Shown here in pieces: positions 37,992 to 46,108 of a stretch of DNA of 59,760 nucleotides; positions within the stretch are counted from its first letter, which is position 1, and the number at the start of each line of letters is the position of its first letter. Under the pieces are notes generated by a model that did no database searches, was not told the DNA's origin, and saw only the letters and a program-made list of their open reading frames with translations. The position numbers and the translations under genes are program-made. The stretch covers positions 1-59,760 of the IMG/VR virus record IMGVR_UViG_3300036792_000097; one strand, written 5' to 3'. The stretch comes from a virus.

Positions 37992-38316
37992 CGGGTCAGG
38001 CTGGACTCAGGCAGAGAAAGACGCGATCCTCGCCAACCCGGCCATGAGCGCCCCGCAGCTCACCGCCCTGCTGCCCTCGCGGTCCACGCAGGCGATCGGG
38101 AACATGAAGCGCCAGCTCCTCGGGCACAAGAGCGCGGTTTCCGTTGACGAGCCCATGACGCGGGCCGCCGGGGACTACGTGGAGACGCTGAGCCACTACC
38201 TGGTAGACGAGTGGGAGTGCCTGGCCATCTGGCTGAAGTGGAATGGCTATCATACCTACAGGGAACTGTGCCGTGACCCGCGAGGCTGGGTGACCATCCT
38301 CTGCACGGCGAAGTGA
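37984..38316 (+). CDS. Myb/SANT-like DNA-binding protein, 110 residues
   Basis: Residues 5-45 (GWTQAEKDAILANPAMSAPQ, ALLPSRSTQAIGNMKRQL) match the Myb/SANT helix pattern: Trp, acidic first helix, R-S-x-x-A-I. The C-terminal half is unrecognised. Close to terL, it could be a regulator or DNA-packaging helper. Confidence 0.6.
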   Translation: MFNGSGWTQAEKDAILANPAMSAPQLTALLPSRSTQAIGNMKRQLLGHKSAVSVDEPMTRAAGDYVETLSHYLVDEWECLAIWLKWNGYHTYRELCRDPRGWVTILCTAK

Positions 38317-38322
38317 GGACGC

Positions 38323-38568
38323 ATGATTTACCTGATCATCGGTGCGCTTACCTTCAGCTCGGTTGTGTGGGCCGCCATCTGGTGGATGCGGCAGGCGGGC
38401 TGGAAGTGCATCAAGGTTCACGATCTCTCCCCGCACAACCCGATGGTGAGCTGCCCCACCTGCGAGCAGACGATCAAGAGCTGCCGCAAGCTCGACTACG
38501 GCCTGACCGAGTGGCAAGAGGACATGCTGCGACGCAACTGCCCGGACAGGAAGCGCCATGCCTCTTGA
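38323..38568 (+). CDS. Membrane-anchored zinc protein, 81 residues
   Basis: N-terminal transmembrane helix (LIIGALTFSSVVWAAIWWM) followed by a soluble part with CPTCEQTIKSC. The function is unknown. Confidence 0.58.
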   Translation: MIYLIIGALTFSSVVWAAIWWMRQAGWKCIKVHDLSPHNPMVSCPTCEQTIKSCRKLDYGLTEWQEDMLRRNCPDRKRHAS

Positions 38569-38893
38569 GGGGTACCACACGCACCGTGCCGACCAGTACC
38601 GGAGCGAGCTGCTGGGCGATGCCGTCAACAGGATCTGCCGTGAACTCCCAGGCCGCATCGAGGTAGTGCCCTGTGACCTCGGCTGGTACTGGCACGCTTA
38701 CATCGGGGACAAGCGCGTCAACGGCGGCTTGTGTGAAGTGAGTTCACAGCAGGCGAGCTATGACGCCCGGTGGGCCATCACCTGCTTCCGGAGCAGCGAG
38801 TACATGCGCGTGCGGGACGAGTACGTGCGGTCCCATTACTGGGACGAGGAAACCGAGCAGTGGATAAAGAACGGGGAATTGCCGCCACTGTGA
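38558..38893 (+). CDS. Hypothetical 111-residue protein
   Basis: Overlaps the previous gene by 11 bases. It reads RIEVVPCDLGWYWHAYIGDK and ARWAITCFRSSEYMRVRDEY. A palindrome of the late family lies inside at 38733, and its stop codon is part of the one before terL. Confidence 0.6.
   Translation: MPLEGYHTHRADQYRSELLGDAVNRICRELPGRIEVVPCDLGWYWHAYIGDKRVNGGLCEVSSQQASYDARWAITCFRSSEYMRVRDEYVRSHYWDEETEQWIKNGELPPL
38733..38747. promoter_or_regulatory. GTGAA-N5-TTCAC palindrome inside gene
   Basis: GTGAAGTGAGTTCAC flanked by T and A. Perfect family member 175 bases before terL. Confidence 0.6.
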
Positions 38894-38907
38894 TGTAACA
38901 TCACAGT
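38887..38907 (+). promoter_or_regulatory. Operator-promoter palindrome abutting terL
   Basis: Arms ACTGTGATGT and ACATCACAGT flank one central A and end immediately before ATG 38908. The inner 15 bases (38890-38904) fit the late family as GTGAT-N5-ATCAC. TAACAT inside it is six bases from ATG, so the -10 element, operator and preceding stop codon overlap. Confidence 0.72.
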
Positions 38908-40590
38908 ATGGGTAACAGGCTAACCGAGCGCGTTGACCTGCCGGACGGCACGTCCATGGCAGGGCCGCTGCTTGGCTCGCAGGTCCCGCGCTTCTCCAAC
39001 ATCCCCGACCGCCACCAGCTCCAGGTCCCCGACTGCCCCATGTGCGCGATCGAGCGCCTGGAGGAGAAGCACGACCACGGCTGCGGCGACCACGTAAGCA
39101 CTGAAGTCCTTGAGTGGGCTGAGGGCTTCGGCTACATGCTCGACCCCTGGCAGAAGTGGACCCTGCGGCACATGATGGGCCGCTTGCCAGACGGGCTGTG
39201 GGCTGCGCCTGACGTGGTGATGATCGTGGCCCGCCAGAACGGCAAGGGAACGGTCCTCGAAGTCCGCGAGCTGGCCGGGGTGTTCCTGCTGGGCGAAGAA
39301 CTCATAATCCACACCTCGCACCAGCTCAAGACATCCCTGAACCACCTCCAGCGGCTGACCGACACCATCAAGTCCTACCCGTCGCTGGAGAAGAAGGTCG
39401 CCAGCATCGTCACGGGCAACGGCAAGGAAGCCATCAAGCTCAAGCCCCGGCGCACTATCATCTTCGGCTCCGGCGGCAAGGAAATCAGTGCACGGCGAAC
39501 TTCCAAGATCGAGTTCCACGCCCGCTCCGGCGCGGCGACCTCCCGAGGCTTCTCCTGTGACTGCCTGGTCTATGACGAGGCCATGATCCTCTCGAACGAG
39601 CAGGTCGGTGCCTCTATGCCTACCATGCGCGCGCGGCCCAACCCCCAGATGATCTACGCGGCCTCAGCCGGCCTGGAAGACGGGTCGGTGTCCCAGCAGC
39701 TCGCCGTCATGCGCTCGCTGATGATCAAGGGCGACCCGCAGACGTTCGGCCTGGAGTTCTCCGCCAACCCCCACGACGAGGGCTGCCCGCGCGACGAGCT
39801 GAAGGGCCGGGAGACCAACTACTTCTACGTGTGCGACAAGCACGACGACCGCGACGACCCGCGCACCTGGGCCAAGGCCAACCCCGGCATGGGCGAGCGC
39901 ATTACCCTCGCCACCACGCGCCGTGAACTCGCCAAGATGCCCCCGGCGAAGTTCGACATCGAGATCCTGTCCATCGGCAACTGGCCTTCGGCGGAAGAGC
40001 CCTGGGAGACCATCAGCAAGCCCGCGTGGAAGCTCCTGGTCAACGAGGACCCCGGCTTCCCGACGCCGCCACTGGTGTTCGCGTTCGACGTGTCCGAGGA
40101 CGGCAAGTCGGCAACGGTCATGGGCGCGTGGGAGCACAAGCAGAAGCGCATCGTGATCGAGATGCCGCGTGACGGCCACCGGCAGGGCACCAAGTGGGTG
40201 ATCGAGTACCTGCACGCCAAGTACATGAAGCGCCGCCCGCTCGCCATCGCCATACCCAAGGCAGGCCCGGCCGCCGGCCTCCTGGACGATGCCGTTCGCA
40301 AGTGGGGCGACCGCGTGTACCCGGTGGGGCCCGCTGAGGAGGCTGCCGCGTTCGCGTTCATGCTCCAGCAGGTCAAGGAACAGAAGCTCTGGCACTTCGG
40401 CCAGGAGCTGGCCCCGACGCTGTGGCAGGCAGTGGGCCGCGCAGGTACTAGAGTGGTGGGCGACGGGGGCAAGGCGTGGTCCAGGCGGGATGCCGAGTCG
40501 GATATCTCACCGATCACAGCGGCTACACTAGCGGCCTACGTACTCAACAAGAAGCGCAGGTCGTACGACCTCTCCAATACCGTTGCCTAG
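38908..40590 (+). CDS. terL: Terminase large subunit
   Basis: The 560-residue protein drives DNA packaging. The ATPase domain has a Walker A-like VARQNGKG at residues 107-114 and Walker B CLVYDEA at 219-225. The nuclease domain has FAFDVSEDG with Asp near 395 and ends with SDISPITAATLAAYV. Before the ATPase lies an unusual CPMC...HDHGCGDH cluster (residues 43-62) that looks zinc-binding. The start is fixed by the palindrome directly upstream. The UAG stop is followed in the same frame, five codons later, by the GTG of the vWA gene. Confidence 0.92.
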   Translation: MGNRLTERVDLPDGTSMAGPLLGSQVPRFSNIPDRHQLQVPDCPMCAIERLEEKHDHGCGDHVSTEVLEWAEGFGYMLDPWQKWTLRHMMGRLPDGLWAAPDVVMIVARQNGKGTVLEVRELAGVFLLGEELIIHTSHQLKTSLNHLQRLTDTIKSYPSLEKKVASIVTGNGKEAIKLKPRRTIIFGSGGKEISARRTSKIEFHARSGAATSRGFSCDCLVYDEAMILSNEQVGASMPTMRARPNPQMIYAASAGLEDGSVSQQLAVMRSLMIKGDPQTFGLEFSANPHDEGCPRDELKGRETNYFYVCDKHDDRDDPRTWAKANPGMGERITLATTRRELAKMPPAKFDIEILSIGNWPSAEEPWETISKPAWKLLVNEDPGFPTPPLVFAFDVSEDGKSATVMGAWEHKQKRIVIEMPRDGHRQGTKWVIEYLHAKYMKRRPLAIAIPKAGPAAGLLDDAVRKWGDRVYPVGPAEEAAAFAFMLQQVKEQKLWHFGQELAPTLWQAVGRAGTRVVGDGGKAWSRRDAESDISPITAATLAAYVLNKKRRSYDLSNTVA

Positions 40591-40602
40591 CTAGGAGCCG
40601 GC

Positions 40603-41631
40603 GTGGACACCTCGAACTACATCAACCACATCGCCATTGTCGGAGACGCGTCGTCGTCCATGACCAAGCACACGGCGAGCGTGGTCCAGGTCATCGACAA
40701 CACCGTTGCCTACCTGGCCGACAGGTCTAAGGTCCACGACCAGGAGACCCGCGTCACGTTCTACCAGTTCTCCAGCAAGCGCCGCGAAGAGTGCGTGTAC
40801 TACGACAAGGACGTGCTGCGCATGCCGTCCGTCAAGGGCAAGTACCACCCGGCGGGCATGACGGCGCTGATCGACGCCACCCTCCTGGCGATCGAAGACC
40901 TCAAGCAGGTCCCGCAGAAGTACGGGCAGCACGCGTTCCTGATCTACGTGGTCAGCGACGGCGGCGAGAACGACAGCATCCGCAAGGACCCGTACTTCCT
41001 GGCGTCGGTGATCAACGCCCTGCCTGACAACTGGACCCTGGCGGCGTTCGCGCCTAACCAGCAGGCGGTCTTCGCCCTCAAGCAGTCCGGGTTCCCGAAG
41101 GACAACGTGTCCATCTGGGACACCACGTCAGCGGCCGGCGTCGAGGACGTGGGCCAGGTCTTGCGGACGGCGACCGAGAACTTCATGGAAGGCCGCAAGC
41201 ACGGCGTCCACGGCTACAACCTCCGCTCGGCCCCTACCCGTGGCGGCCTGTTCCAGACCAGGCAGTTTTCCGCGTCTGAGGTCAAGGCGGCGGCTATCCC
41301 GCTGACCACGGGCAGCTACTTCACCCTGGACGTGAAGGAAGACTCGCGCATTGACGAGTTCGTGGCGCGGGAGACGGGCAAGCCGTACATCCTCGGCCGG
41401 GCGTACTATCAGTTCACGAAGACCGAGACCATCCAGCCACAGAAGAACATCGCGGTCATGCTGAACAGCCAGGTCTACAGCGGTCCCGCTGCGCGCACCA
41501 TCCTCGGCCTGCCGGCCGATCACTCCGTCCGCGTGAAGCCGGACCAGATGAACGGCGCAGTCATCTTCGTGCAGTCCACGTCCAACAACCGCAAGCTGCT
41601 TTCGGGCACGCGGCTCCTGGTTATGAGGTAA
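40603..41631 (+). CDS. von Willebrand factor A domain protein, 342 residues
   Basis: The MIDAS metal site is complete: DASSSM at residues 15-20, Thr near 87 (GMTALID) and SDGGEND near 118-124. The domain covers about 200 residues and a C-terminal 140-residue part (GSYFTLDVKEDSRI, AVMLNSQVYSG) is unrecognised. vWA domains bind partner proteins through Mg. No MoxR ATPase partner is nearby. AGGAG lies five bases before GTG. It could be a virion or packaging cofactor. Confidence 0.82.
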   Translation: MDTSNYINHIAIVGDASSSMTKHTASVVQVIDNTVAYLADRSKVHDQETRVTFYQFSSKRREECVYYDKDVLRMPSVKGKYHPAGMTALIDATLLAIEDLKQVPQKYGQHAFLIYVVSDGGENDSIRKDPYFLASVINALPDNWTLAAFAPNQQAVFALKQSGFPKDNVSIWDTTSAAGVEDVGQVLRTATENFMEGRKHGVHGYNLRSAPTRGGLFQTRQFSASEVKAAAIPLTTGSYFTLDVKEDSRIDEFVARETGKPYILGRAYYQFTKTETIQPQKNIAVMLNSQVYSGPAARTILGLPADHSVRVKPDQMNGAVIFVQSTSNNRKLLSGTRLLVMR

Positions 41632-41633
41632 GA

Positions 41634-42194
41634 GTGAGCTTCAACGGTATCTCCGGCGTTGAGCACGCTGCCAACCAGGAGTACGTGCACCGCGTCAACG
41701 TCGATCGCGGTTGGTACGACAAGCCGGTCAGCTTCCTGGAGGCCATGGCGCTGCTGATGACCGAGGTGGTCGAGGTCAGTGACGCCCACGCTGAGGAAGG
41801 GCTGCTAGGCGGCTGGGCCGCACGGGGGCAGATGACCAGCGAGTTCGCCGACTGCTACATCCGCCTGGTGGACGACTCGTCACGGTTCATGGTGGACCTG
41901 GGCATCGCGGTGGACACCTACCGGCACAGTTACGAGCAGCGCAAGTCCAGCTCGTTCGACGGCGTGTGCATGCAACTGATTAGGCGCATCCGGGACGCCA
42001 TCGAGTCTTACCGCATCGAGGGGCTGGGCATCCACGGCGAGGTGTCTGGTGAGACCAAGAAGCACCTGGCGTACTTCTTCCTCCAGCTCCAGGACACCTG
42101 CGACGAGTTCGGCGTCAACCTCATGTCGGCGTTCAACCTCAAGATGGCGATCAACGAGACCAGGCCGTACAGGCACGGGAACAAGCATGCCTGA
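41634..42194 (+). CDS. MazG-like NTP pyrophosphohydrolase, 186 residues
   Basis: GWYDKPVSFLEAMALLMTEV, then VEVSDAHAEEG, and after about 25 residues EFADCYIRLVDD give the E-x-x-E...E-x-x-D arrangement of all-alpha MazG/dUTPase enzymes, which clean up NTPs or dNTPs. The first acidic pair is partly changed. GTG 41634 lies two bases after the vWA stop. Confidence 0.65.
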   Translation: MSFNGISGVEHAANQEYVHRVNVDRGWYDKPVSFLEAMALLMTEVVEVSDAHAEEGLLGGWAARGQMTSEFADCYIRLVDDSSRFMVDLGIAVDTYRHSYEQRKSSSFDGVCMQLIRRIRDAIESYRIEGLGIHGEVSGETKKHLAYFFLQLQDTCDEFGVNLMSAFNLKMAINETRPYRHGNKHA

Positions 42195-42321
42195 GCACGT
42201 CTGCATCTGGATCACGGTTGGCGTGGCTGTCCGGAACGGCGAGATCTGCGGCGAGGAGCAGCGCTGTTACGGCTGCGACAGCTACATGACCAGGCTGGGA
42301 ATAGACGCGCGCACTCCGTAG
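42187..42321 (+). CDS. Cys-containing microprotein, 44 residues
   Basis: ATG 42187 overlaps the previous gene. The Cys positions (HVC, GEIC, QRCYGC) suggest a zinc knuckle. The function is unknown. Confidence 0.55.
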   Translation: MPEHVCIWITVGVAVRNGEICGEEQRCYGCDSYMTRLGIDARTP

Positions 42322-42332
42322 TTGGAGCAGGC

Positions 42333-42500
42333 ATGACTAATTTCAAGTTCACACTCAAGGACGACGAGCACTGCCCGGAATGCGATGGGCCACTGGTCTT
42401 CGTGAGCAGCAACGGCATTTCGTCCTCGTACCGCTGCGCCGACCCGAGCCGCCACGGCGATCAGGACGCTATCTACATGTTCCCGGTGGAGGAGTGGTGA
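42333..42500 (+). CDS. Zinc-knuckle microprotein, 55 residues
   Basis: CPECDGPLVFVSSNG followed by YRCADPSRH makes a small zinc ribbon. The stop overlaps the next GTG. Confidence 0.55.
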   Translation: MTNFKFTLKDDEHCPECDGPLVFVSSNGISSSYRCADPSRHGDQDAIYMFPVEEW

Positions 42501-42679
42501 AGCTAGTCATCGAGGTAGAAGACAACATAGACGAGGCTGTCCGGCTGATCTCATGGATCAGGGGCCGCAAGATGAACTCCGAAGGCGAGGTCGTCCGCAT
42601 CGGGTACAAAGACCGGACCCGTGCCCCGCAGGAGTTCGCATCGCGCATCATGGGGCTGACTGTGGAGTTCGAAGCATGA
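42497..42679 (+). CDS. Hypothetical 60-residue protein
   Basis: GTG 42497 is coupled to the preceding stop. It reads KLVIEVEDNIDEAVRLISWI, a ferredoxin-like start, then a basic segment. It precedes the Thg1-like gene by a four-base overlap. Confidence 0.6.
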   Translation: MKLVIEVEDNIDEAVRLISWIRGRKMNSEGEVVRIGYKDRTRAPQEFASRIMGLTVEFEA

Positions 42680-43380
42680 CCACCGACAAGGCTGTTACGC
42701 CCGGTGACAGCCTGGGTGACCGGATCAAGAAATACGAGGCCGTCACCCGGCCGTTCCTGACGCCTAACCAGCCCGTGTTCGTCCGGGTTGACGGCAAGGC
42801 ATTCCACACCTGGACTCGGCACATGGACAAGCCGTTCGACATGGCACTTGTCCAGGCGATGCAAGATGCCGCCGTGTTTACCGCGAGGCAAATGCAGGGG
42901 TTCAAGCTCGCGTACGTCCAGAGCGACGAGGCGACGTTCATGATTACCGACACGGACTCGATCGAGTCCCAGCCGTGGCTCGGGAACAATGCCAACAAGA
43001 TCGTGTCCATTACCGCGAGCATGTTCACCTGCTACTTCAACGGGGCGTTCCGCCGGGCACTTCCCGGCGCTGAAGTGGCTCCCGCGTTCTTTGATGCCCG
43101 CGCGTTCAGCGTGCCGTACGAGGACGCGGCTAACGTGTTCATCTGGCGGCAGCGTGACTGGGAGCGCAATTCCCTGTCCATGCTCGGCTATCACGTGGCC
43201 GGCCACAGTCGCATGCAGAATCAGAAGCGCCGCGACGTGCACGACCTGCTGCACCAGTTCGGGGTGAACTGGGCGGACCTTGAGCCGGTACTGAAGAACG
43301 GCACATGGGTGCACGCAGACGGGAAGCTGACGCACGACAAGCTTATCTACGCAGACATATCGGAGCTGATCGGTGCCTAA
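42676..43380 (+). CDS. Thg1-like protein (tRNA 3'-5' polymerase family), 234 residues
   Basis: VFVRVDGKAFHTWTR places an Asp at residue 39. YVQSDEATFMI places Asp-Glu at 84-85, the spacing of the two metal-binding carboxylates of Thg1. WRQRDWERNSLSMLGYHVAG matches the conserved family segment. Thg1 adds G to the 5' end of tRNA-His, and Thg1-like proteins repair truncated tRNA 5' ends in 3'-5' direction. With the phage's initiator-like tRNA, CUA tRNA and tmRNA-like RNA, tRNA repair or 5' editing is a likely role. The start overlaps the previous stop (ATGA). Confidence 0.82.
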   Translation: MTTDKAVTPGDSLGDRIKKYEAVTRPFLTPNQPVFVRVDGKAFHTWTRHMDKPFDMALVQAMQDAAVFTARQMQGFKLAYVQSDEATFMITDTDSIESQPWLGNNANKIVSITASMFTCYFNGAFRRALPGAEVAPAFFDARAFSVPYEDAANVFIWRQRDWERNSLSMLGYHVAGHSRMQNQKRRDVHDLLHQFGVNWADLEPVLKNGTWVHADGKLTHDKLIYADISELIGA

Positions 43381-43582
43381 GCACGACAACGGCTGGCACT
43401 TCACTGACGGGCCCGCCACCTACATTCACGACGAGCCGCACATGACCGTCGCTGAGTACCAGTCCTACCGGCTGATGTGGATCGCGGTGTACAGCAACCA
43501 CGGCTTCTGCGAGCGCCAGGTGTGCTACCTCTGTAGAATCCAGCCGCCCGAAACACGACCGAATGAGCCGCGTTCCGTATAG
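43373..43582 (+). CDS. Hypothetical 69-residue protein
   Basis: GTG 43373 overlaps the Thg1-like gene. His/Tyr-rich (NGWHFTDGPATYIHDEPH) with CERQVCYLC near the end. It ends with tandem UAG codons that lie in the -10 region of the next gene. Confidence 0.58.
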   Translation: MPKHDNGWHFTDGPATYIHDEPHMTVAEYQSYRLMWIAVYSNHGFCERQVCYLCRIQPPETRPNEPRSV

Positions 43583-43583
43583 T
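43578..43583 (+). promoter_or_regulatory. -10 element TATAGT for leaderless gene at 43590
   Basis: TATAGT is followed by six bases and ATG 43590. It overlaps the UAG stop of the preceding gene. Confidence 0.55.
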
Positions 43584-43589
43584 AGTGGC

Positions 43590-43952
43590 ATGACGGCTAA
43601 CACTGAGATCATGGCGCGGGCTACCGAGATGGCTACCGCCAATCCCCCGCACGTGTCCTTCGCCAAGCTCGGTGAGCTGCTGGAGAACATGTTCTTCGGC
43701 GTCTTCAAGATCATCGGCTGGCTTATCGGCCGCGCCTGGTTTCACGGCACCCGCGTTCTCTACGTGGTCGGCCTTGCATTCGCTGACGGGTACAGGAATG
43801 GCGTGAAGGCCCCGCCGGAAGTCCCGCCGCAGCTCACCCAGCCCGCGCAGCCGGGCATGCCGCCGCTCCTGGACGACAACCGCACCATCAGCGCGTACGA
43901 GACCCCGTTCGGCATTCCGTTCGGCCCGAACGTTCAGGCCAGCCACGACTGA
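43590..43952 (+). CDS. Membrane-associated protein, 120 residues
   Basis: Residues about 20-60 are hydrophobic and amphipathic (GELLENMFFGVFKIIGWLIG, GTRVLYVVGLAFADGY). The C-terminal half is Pro-rich and flexible. It directly precedes the portal promoter. Confidence 0.6.
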   Translation: MTANTEIMARATEMATANPPHVSFAKLGELLENMFFGVFKIIGWLIGRAWFHGTRVLYVVGLAFADGYRNGVKAPPEVPPQLTQPAQPGMPPLLDDNRTISAYETPFGIPFGPNVQASHD

Positions 43953-43984
43953 TCGCTCGTGCGTGTAGCGAGTTCACGCTACTC

Positions 43985-44013
43985 TTGACCGTGAGGACAC
44001 TTCACGGTAGGGG
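43985..44013 (+). promoter_or_regulatory. Portal operon promoter with operator in the spacer
   Basis: TTGACC (43985-43990), a 17-base spacer and TAGGGG (44008-44013) form a good promoter. The spacer begins with GTGAGGACACTTCAC (43991-44005), a one-mismatch member of the late palindrome, so bound protein would sit between -35 and -10. A second dyad (GTAGCG / CGCTAC) lies just upstream. Confidence 0.7.
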
Positions 44014-44020
44014 GTAACAG

Positions 44021-45835
44021 GTGGCGCGGTACCGCGATCGGCTGCTCTCTTCGGCCCAGGTAGAGCAGCGCGTGATCGGCGGCGTGCCCTGGCGGCCCTG
44101 GGATTCCTGGCAGTGGCGCTTTGACTCCGGCGGCCCCGCGCACCCCTCGCGGCAGTTCATGGGCGCGGATGCCGCGCTTGGCCTTCCGGCGCTCTACGCT
44201 GCCATCAATCTGATCGCAGACAACGTGGCGTCGATGCCGCTGCGTGTCTACCTCCAGAGCATGGGGCGCGACGGCTACCCCGGCAAGCGGCTGTGGACTG
44301 GCCCGTCCATTTTTGACGAGCCCTCCTACAACACCACGCAGTTCGAGTGGATCAAGATGGCGCTAGCCTGCGTGCTGCTCCAGGGTAACGCGTGGGGATT
44401 CATTACCGGCCGTGACAACTACGGGTACCCCACGGGCGTGCAATGGCTGCCCCCGCAGGACGTGTACGTTCACGAGGCGAGTGACGAGAATACCTGGAAT
44501 CCCCTGGCCGCCAAGGTGTTCATGTTCGGTCGCGAAGTTCAGTGGCACGGGCCTGACGCCGAGGTCTTCCACATTAAGGGCCTGCCTATCAATGGCAGGC
44601 TTGAGGGCATTTCTCCGCTTAGGAGTTTCGCGCTGCTGTACACCAGCGGCGTCGAGGCAATGCGCTTCGGCAATGACTGGTTTGCCTCCGGCGGTTTCCC
44701 CTCGGGCACATTCCAGAACGCCGAGATTGAGGTGGACAAGCAGCAGGCCGCTGAAATGCGTGCTGAGCTGGTTAAGTCCCTGCGCCGCCATGAGCCGCTG
44801 GTCTACGGGCGTGACTGGGATTACAAGCCGGTAACCGTCCCGCCGGCCGAGGCGCAGTTCCTGGAGACCATCCAGATGAACGCGACTCAGGTCGCTGCGA
44901 TCTACAACGTGCCGCCTGACCGCATCGGCGGTACCCGTGGCGACTCGCTGACTTATAACACGGTCGAGCAGTCCACACTCCAGATCATCGAGGCGTGCCG
45001 CCCGTGGCTGGTGAACTTCGAGCAGCGGTTCTCAATGCTCCTGCTGCCGCGCAACCGCATGTGCAAGTTCTACACCGACGCGCTGCTCAAGACTGACCTT
45101 GAAGCCCGTATGACCATGTACCAGATCATGAGGAACATCGGACTGGTCAGCATCAACGAGCTACGCGACATGGAAGACCGGCCGCCTATCGCAGGCGCTA
45201 TCGGTAACGAGTACCTGCCGCTGACCACCATGAACGCCATGGGCACCAGGGCCGGCGTCATTCCCAAGTCATTTATCCCGGCTGTGGAATTCGAGATGGA
45301 CCGCGCGGCCGACAAGCTGATCGCGCTTGAGAAGTACATCATCCCGTCGCTGGTCAAGCAGGGCTATCCCGTTCAGGGTGTAGCGCCAGCTCCCGGCGGG
45401 GCCGGGGCATTCGGTGGCACTTCGGCAGGCAGTAACGCAGGGTCTAGCTCAGCGGGAGGTGGTTCAGGTGGAGGATCGGCAGGAGGCGCAGGAGGAGCGC
45501 CCAGCCCCTACCCCATCACGGTCAACGGGCGTACGGGCACTCCTATCGGCCGTCCGAACGCGCCTCTCCCGCTGGCTCAGGACCCGGCGAGCTTCCTGGC
45601 CTCTCTGATCTCAGTCCAGCGCAACGCCGATGTTCCGTATGAGGCCCGGCTGGCTGCACAGCAGATCCTGGTGTCGGTGTGCGAGACCAATGACCGCATC
45701 GTTTCCGATAACCCCGGCATTAACGACGAGGCCGACTCGCGCCTTGTTCCGGGTCTCACCACCTACATGCCTGACGCCAAGCTGGCGCGGGACATGATCA
45801 CCAGCACTAACGGAAAGGGAAGGGGACATCTGTAA
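44021..45835 (+). CDS. Portal protein
   Basis: The 604-residue protein forms the DNA entry ring of the head. HK97-type portal features are seen: ALYAAINLIADNVASMPLRV near residue 55, GNAWGFITGRDNYGYP near 125 and IYNVPPDRIGGTRGDSLTYN near 300. After residue 460 a Gly/Ser-rich linker (GGGSGGGSAGGAGGAP) joins an extra C-terminal domain of about 110 residues. Family members are usually 400-500 residues. GTG is the start, and transcription may begin within a few bases of it. Confidence 0.88.
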   Translation: MARYRDRLLSSAQVEQRVIGGVPWRPWDSWQWRFDSGGPAHPSRQFMGADAALGLPALYAAINLIADNVASMPLRVYLQSMGRDGYPGKRLWTGPSIFDEPSYNTTQFEWIKMALACVLLQGNAWGFITGRDNYGYPTGVQWLPPQDVYVHEASDENTWNPLAAKVFMFGREVQWHGPDAEVFHIKGLPINGRLEGISPLRSFALLYTSGVEAMRFGNDWFASGGFPSGTFQNAEIEVDKQQAAEMRAELVKSLRRHEPLVYGRDWDYKPVTVPPAEAQFLETIQMNATQVAAIYNVPPDRIGGTRGDSLTYNTVEQSTLQIIEACRPWLVNFEQRFSMLLLPRNRMCKFYTDALLKTDLEARMTMYQIMRNIGLVSINELRDMEDRPPIAGAIGNEYLPLTTMNAMGTRAGVIPKSFIPAVEFEMDRAADKLIALEKYIIPSLVKQGYPVQGVAPAPGGAGAFGGTSAGSNAGSSSAGGGSGGGSAGGAGGAPSPYPITVNGRTGTPIGRPNAPLPLAQDPASFLASLISVQRNADVPYEARLAAQQILVSVCETNDRIVSDNPGINDEADSRLVPGLTTYMPDAKLARDMITSTNGKGRGHL

Positions 45836-46038
45836 TGTGGCCCGACACTGTTCACATCAGCGAAATCCAGTCGTTCCTGCTGCACGACGGGGTGCCAGTC
45901 GAGCGTGCCATGCGGATCACGTCTGAACTCGGTCCTCTTCCGCCAGGCGACAGCTACCGCATCCAGCGCGAGCAGGGTGACATCTACCTGCACCGGACGG
46001 TTGTCCCTGGTTACTTTCAGGTTAGTGCTGCCGCGTAG
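45835..46038 (+). CDS. Hypothetical 67-residue protein between portal and protease
   Basis: ATG shares a base with the portal TAA. It reads ISEIQSFLLHDGVPVERAMR and IYLHRTVVPGYFQV. It could be a small head-assembly factor. No family is recognised. Confidence 0.6.
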   Translation: MWPDTVHISEIQSFLLHDGVPVERAMRITSELGPLPPGDSYRIQREQGDIYLHRTVVPGYFQVSAAA

Positions 46039-46043
46039 CACTG

Positions 46044-46091
46044 TTGCTGGACTTCACACCACCCTCTACGCTGGTCGTGAAGACTCTTAAC
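46044..46091 (+). promoter_or_regulatory. Protease gene promoter with downstream operator
   Basis: TTGCTG (46044-46049), 17 bases, TACGCT (46067-46072). GTGAAGACTCTTAAC (46077-46091), a one-mismatch member of the late palindrome, covers the expected start of transcription. Confidence 0.6.
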
Positions 46092-46108
46092 ACTGAAGGG
46101 TGTAAGTA

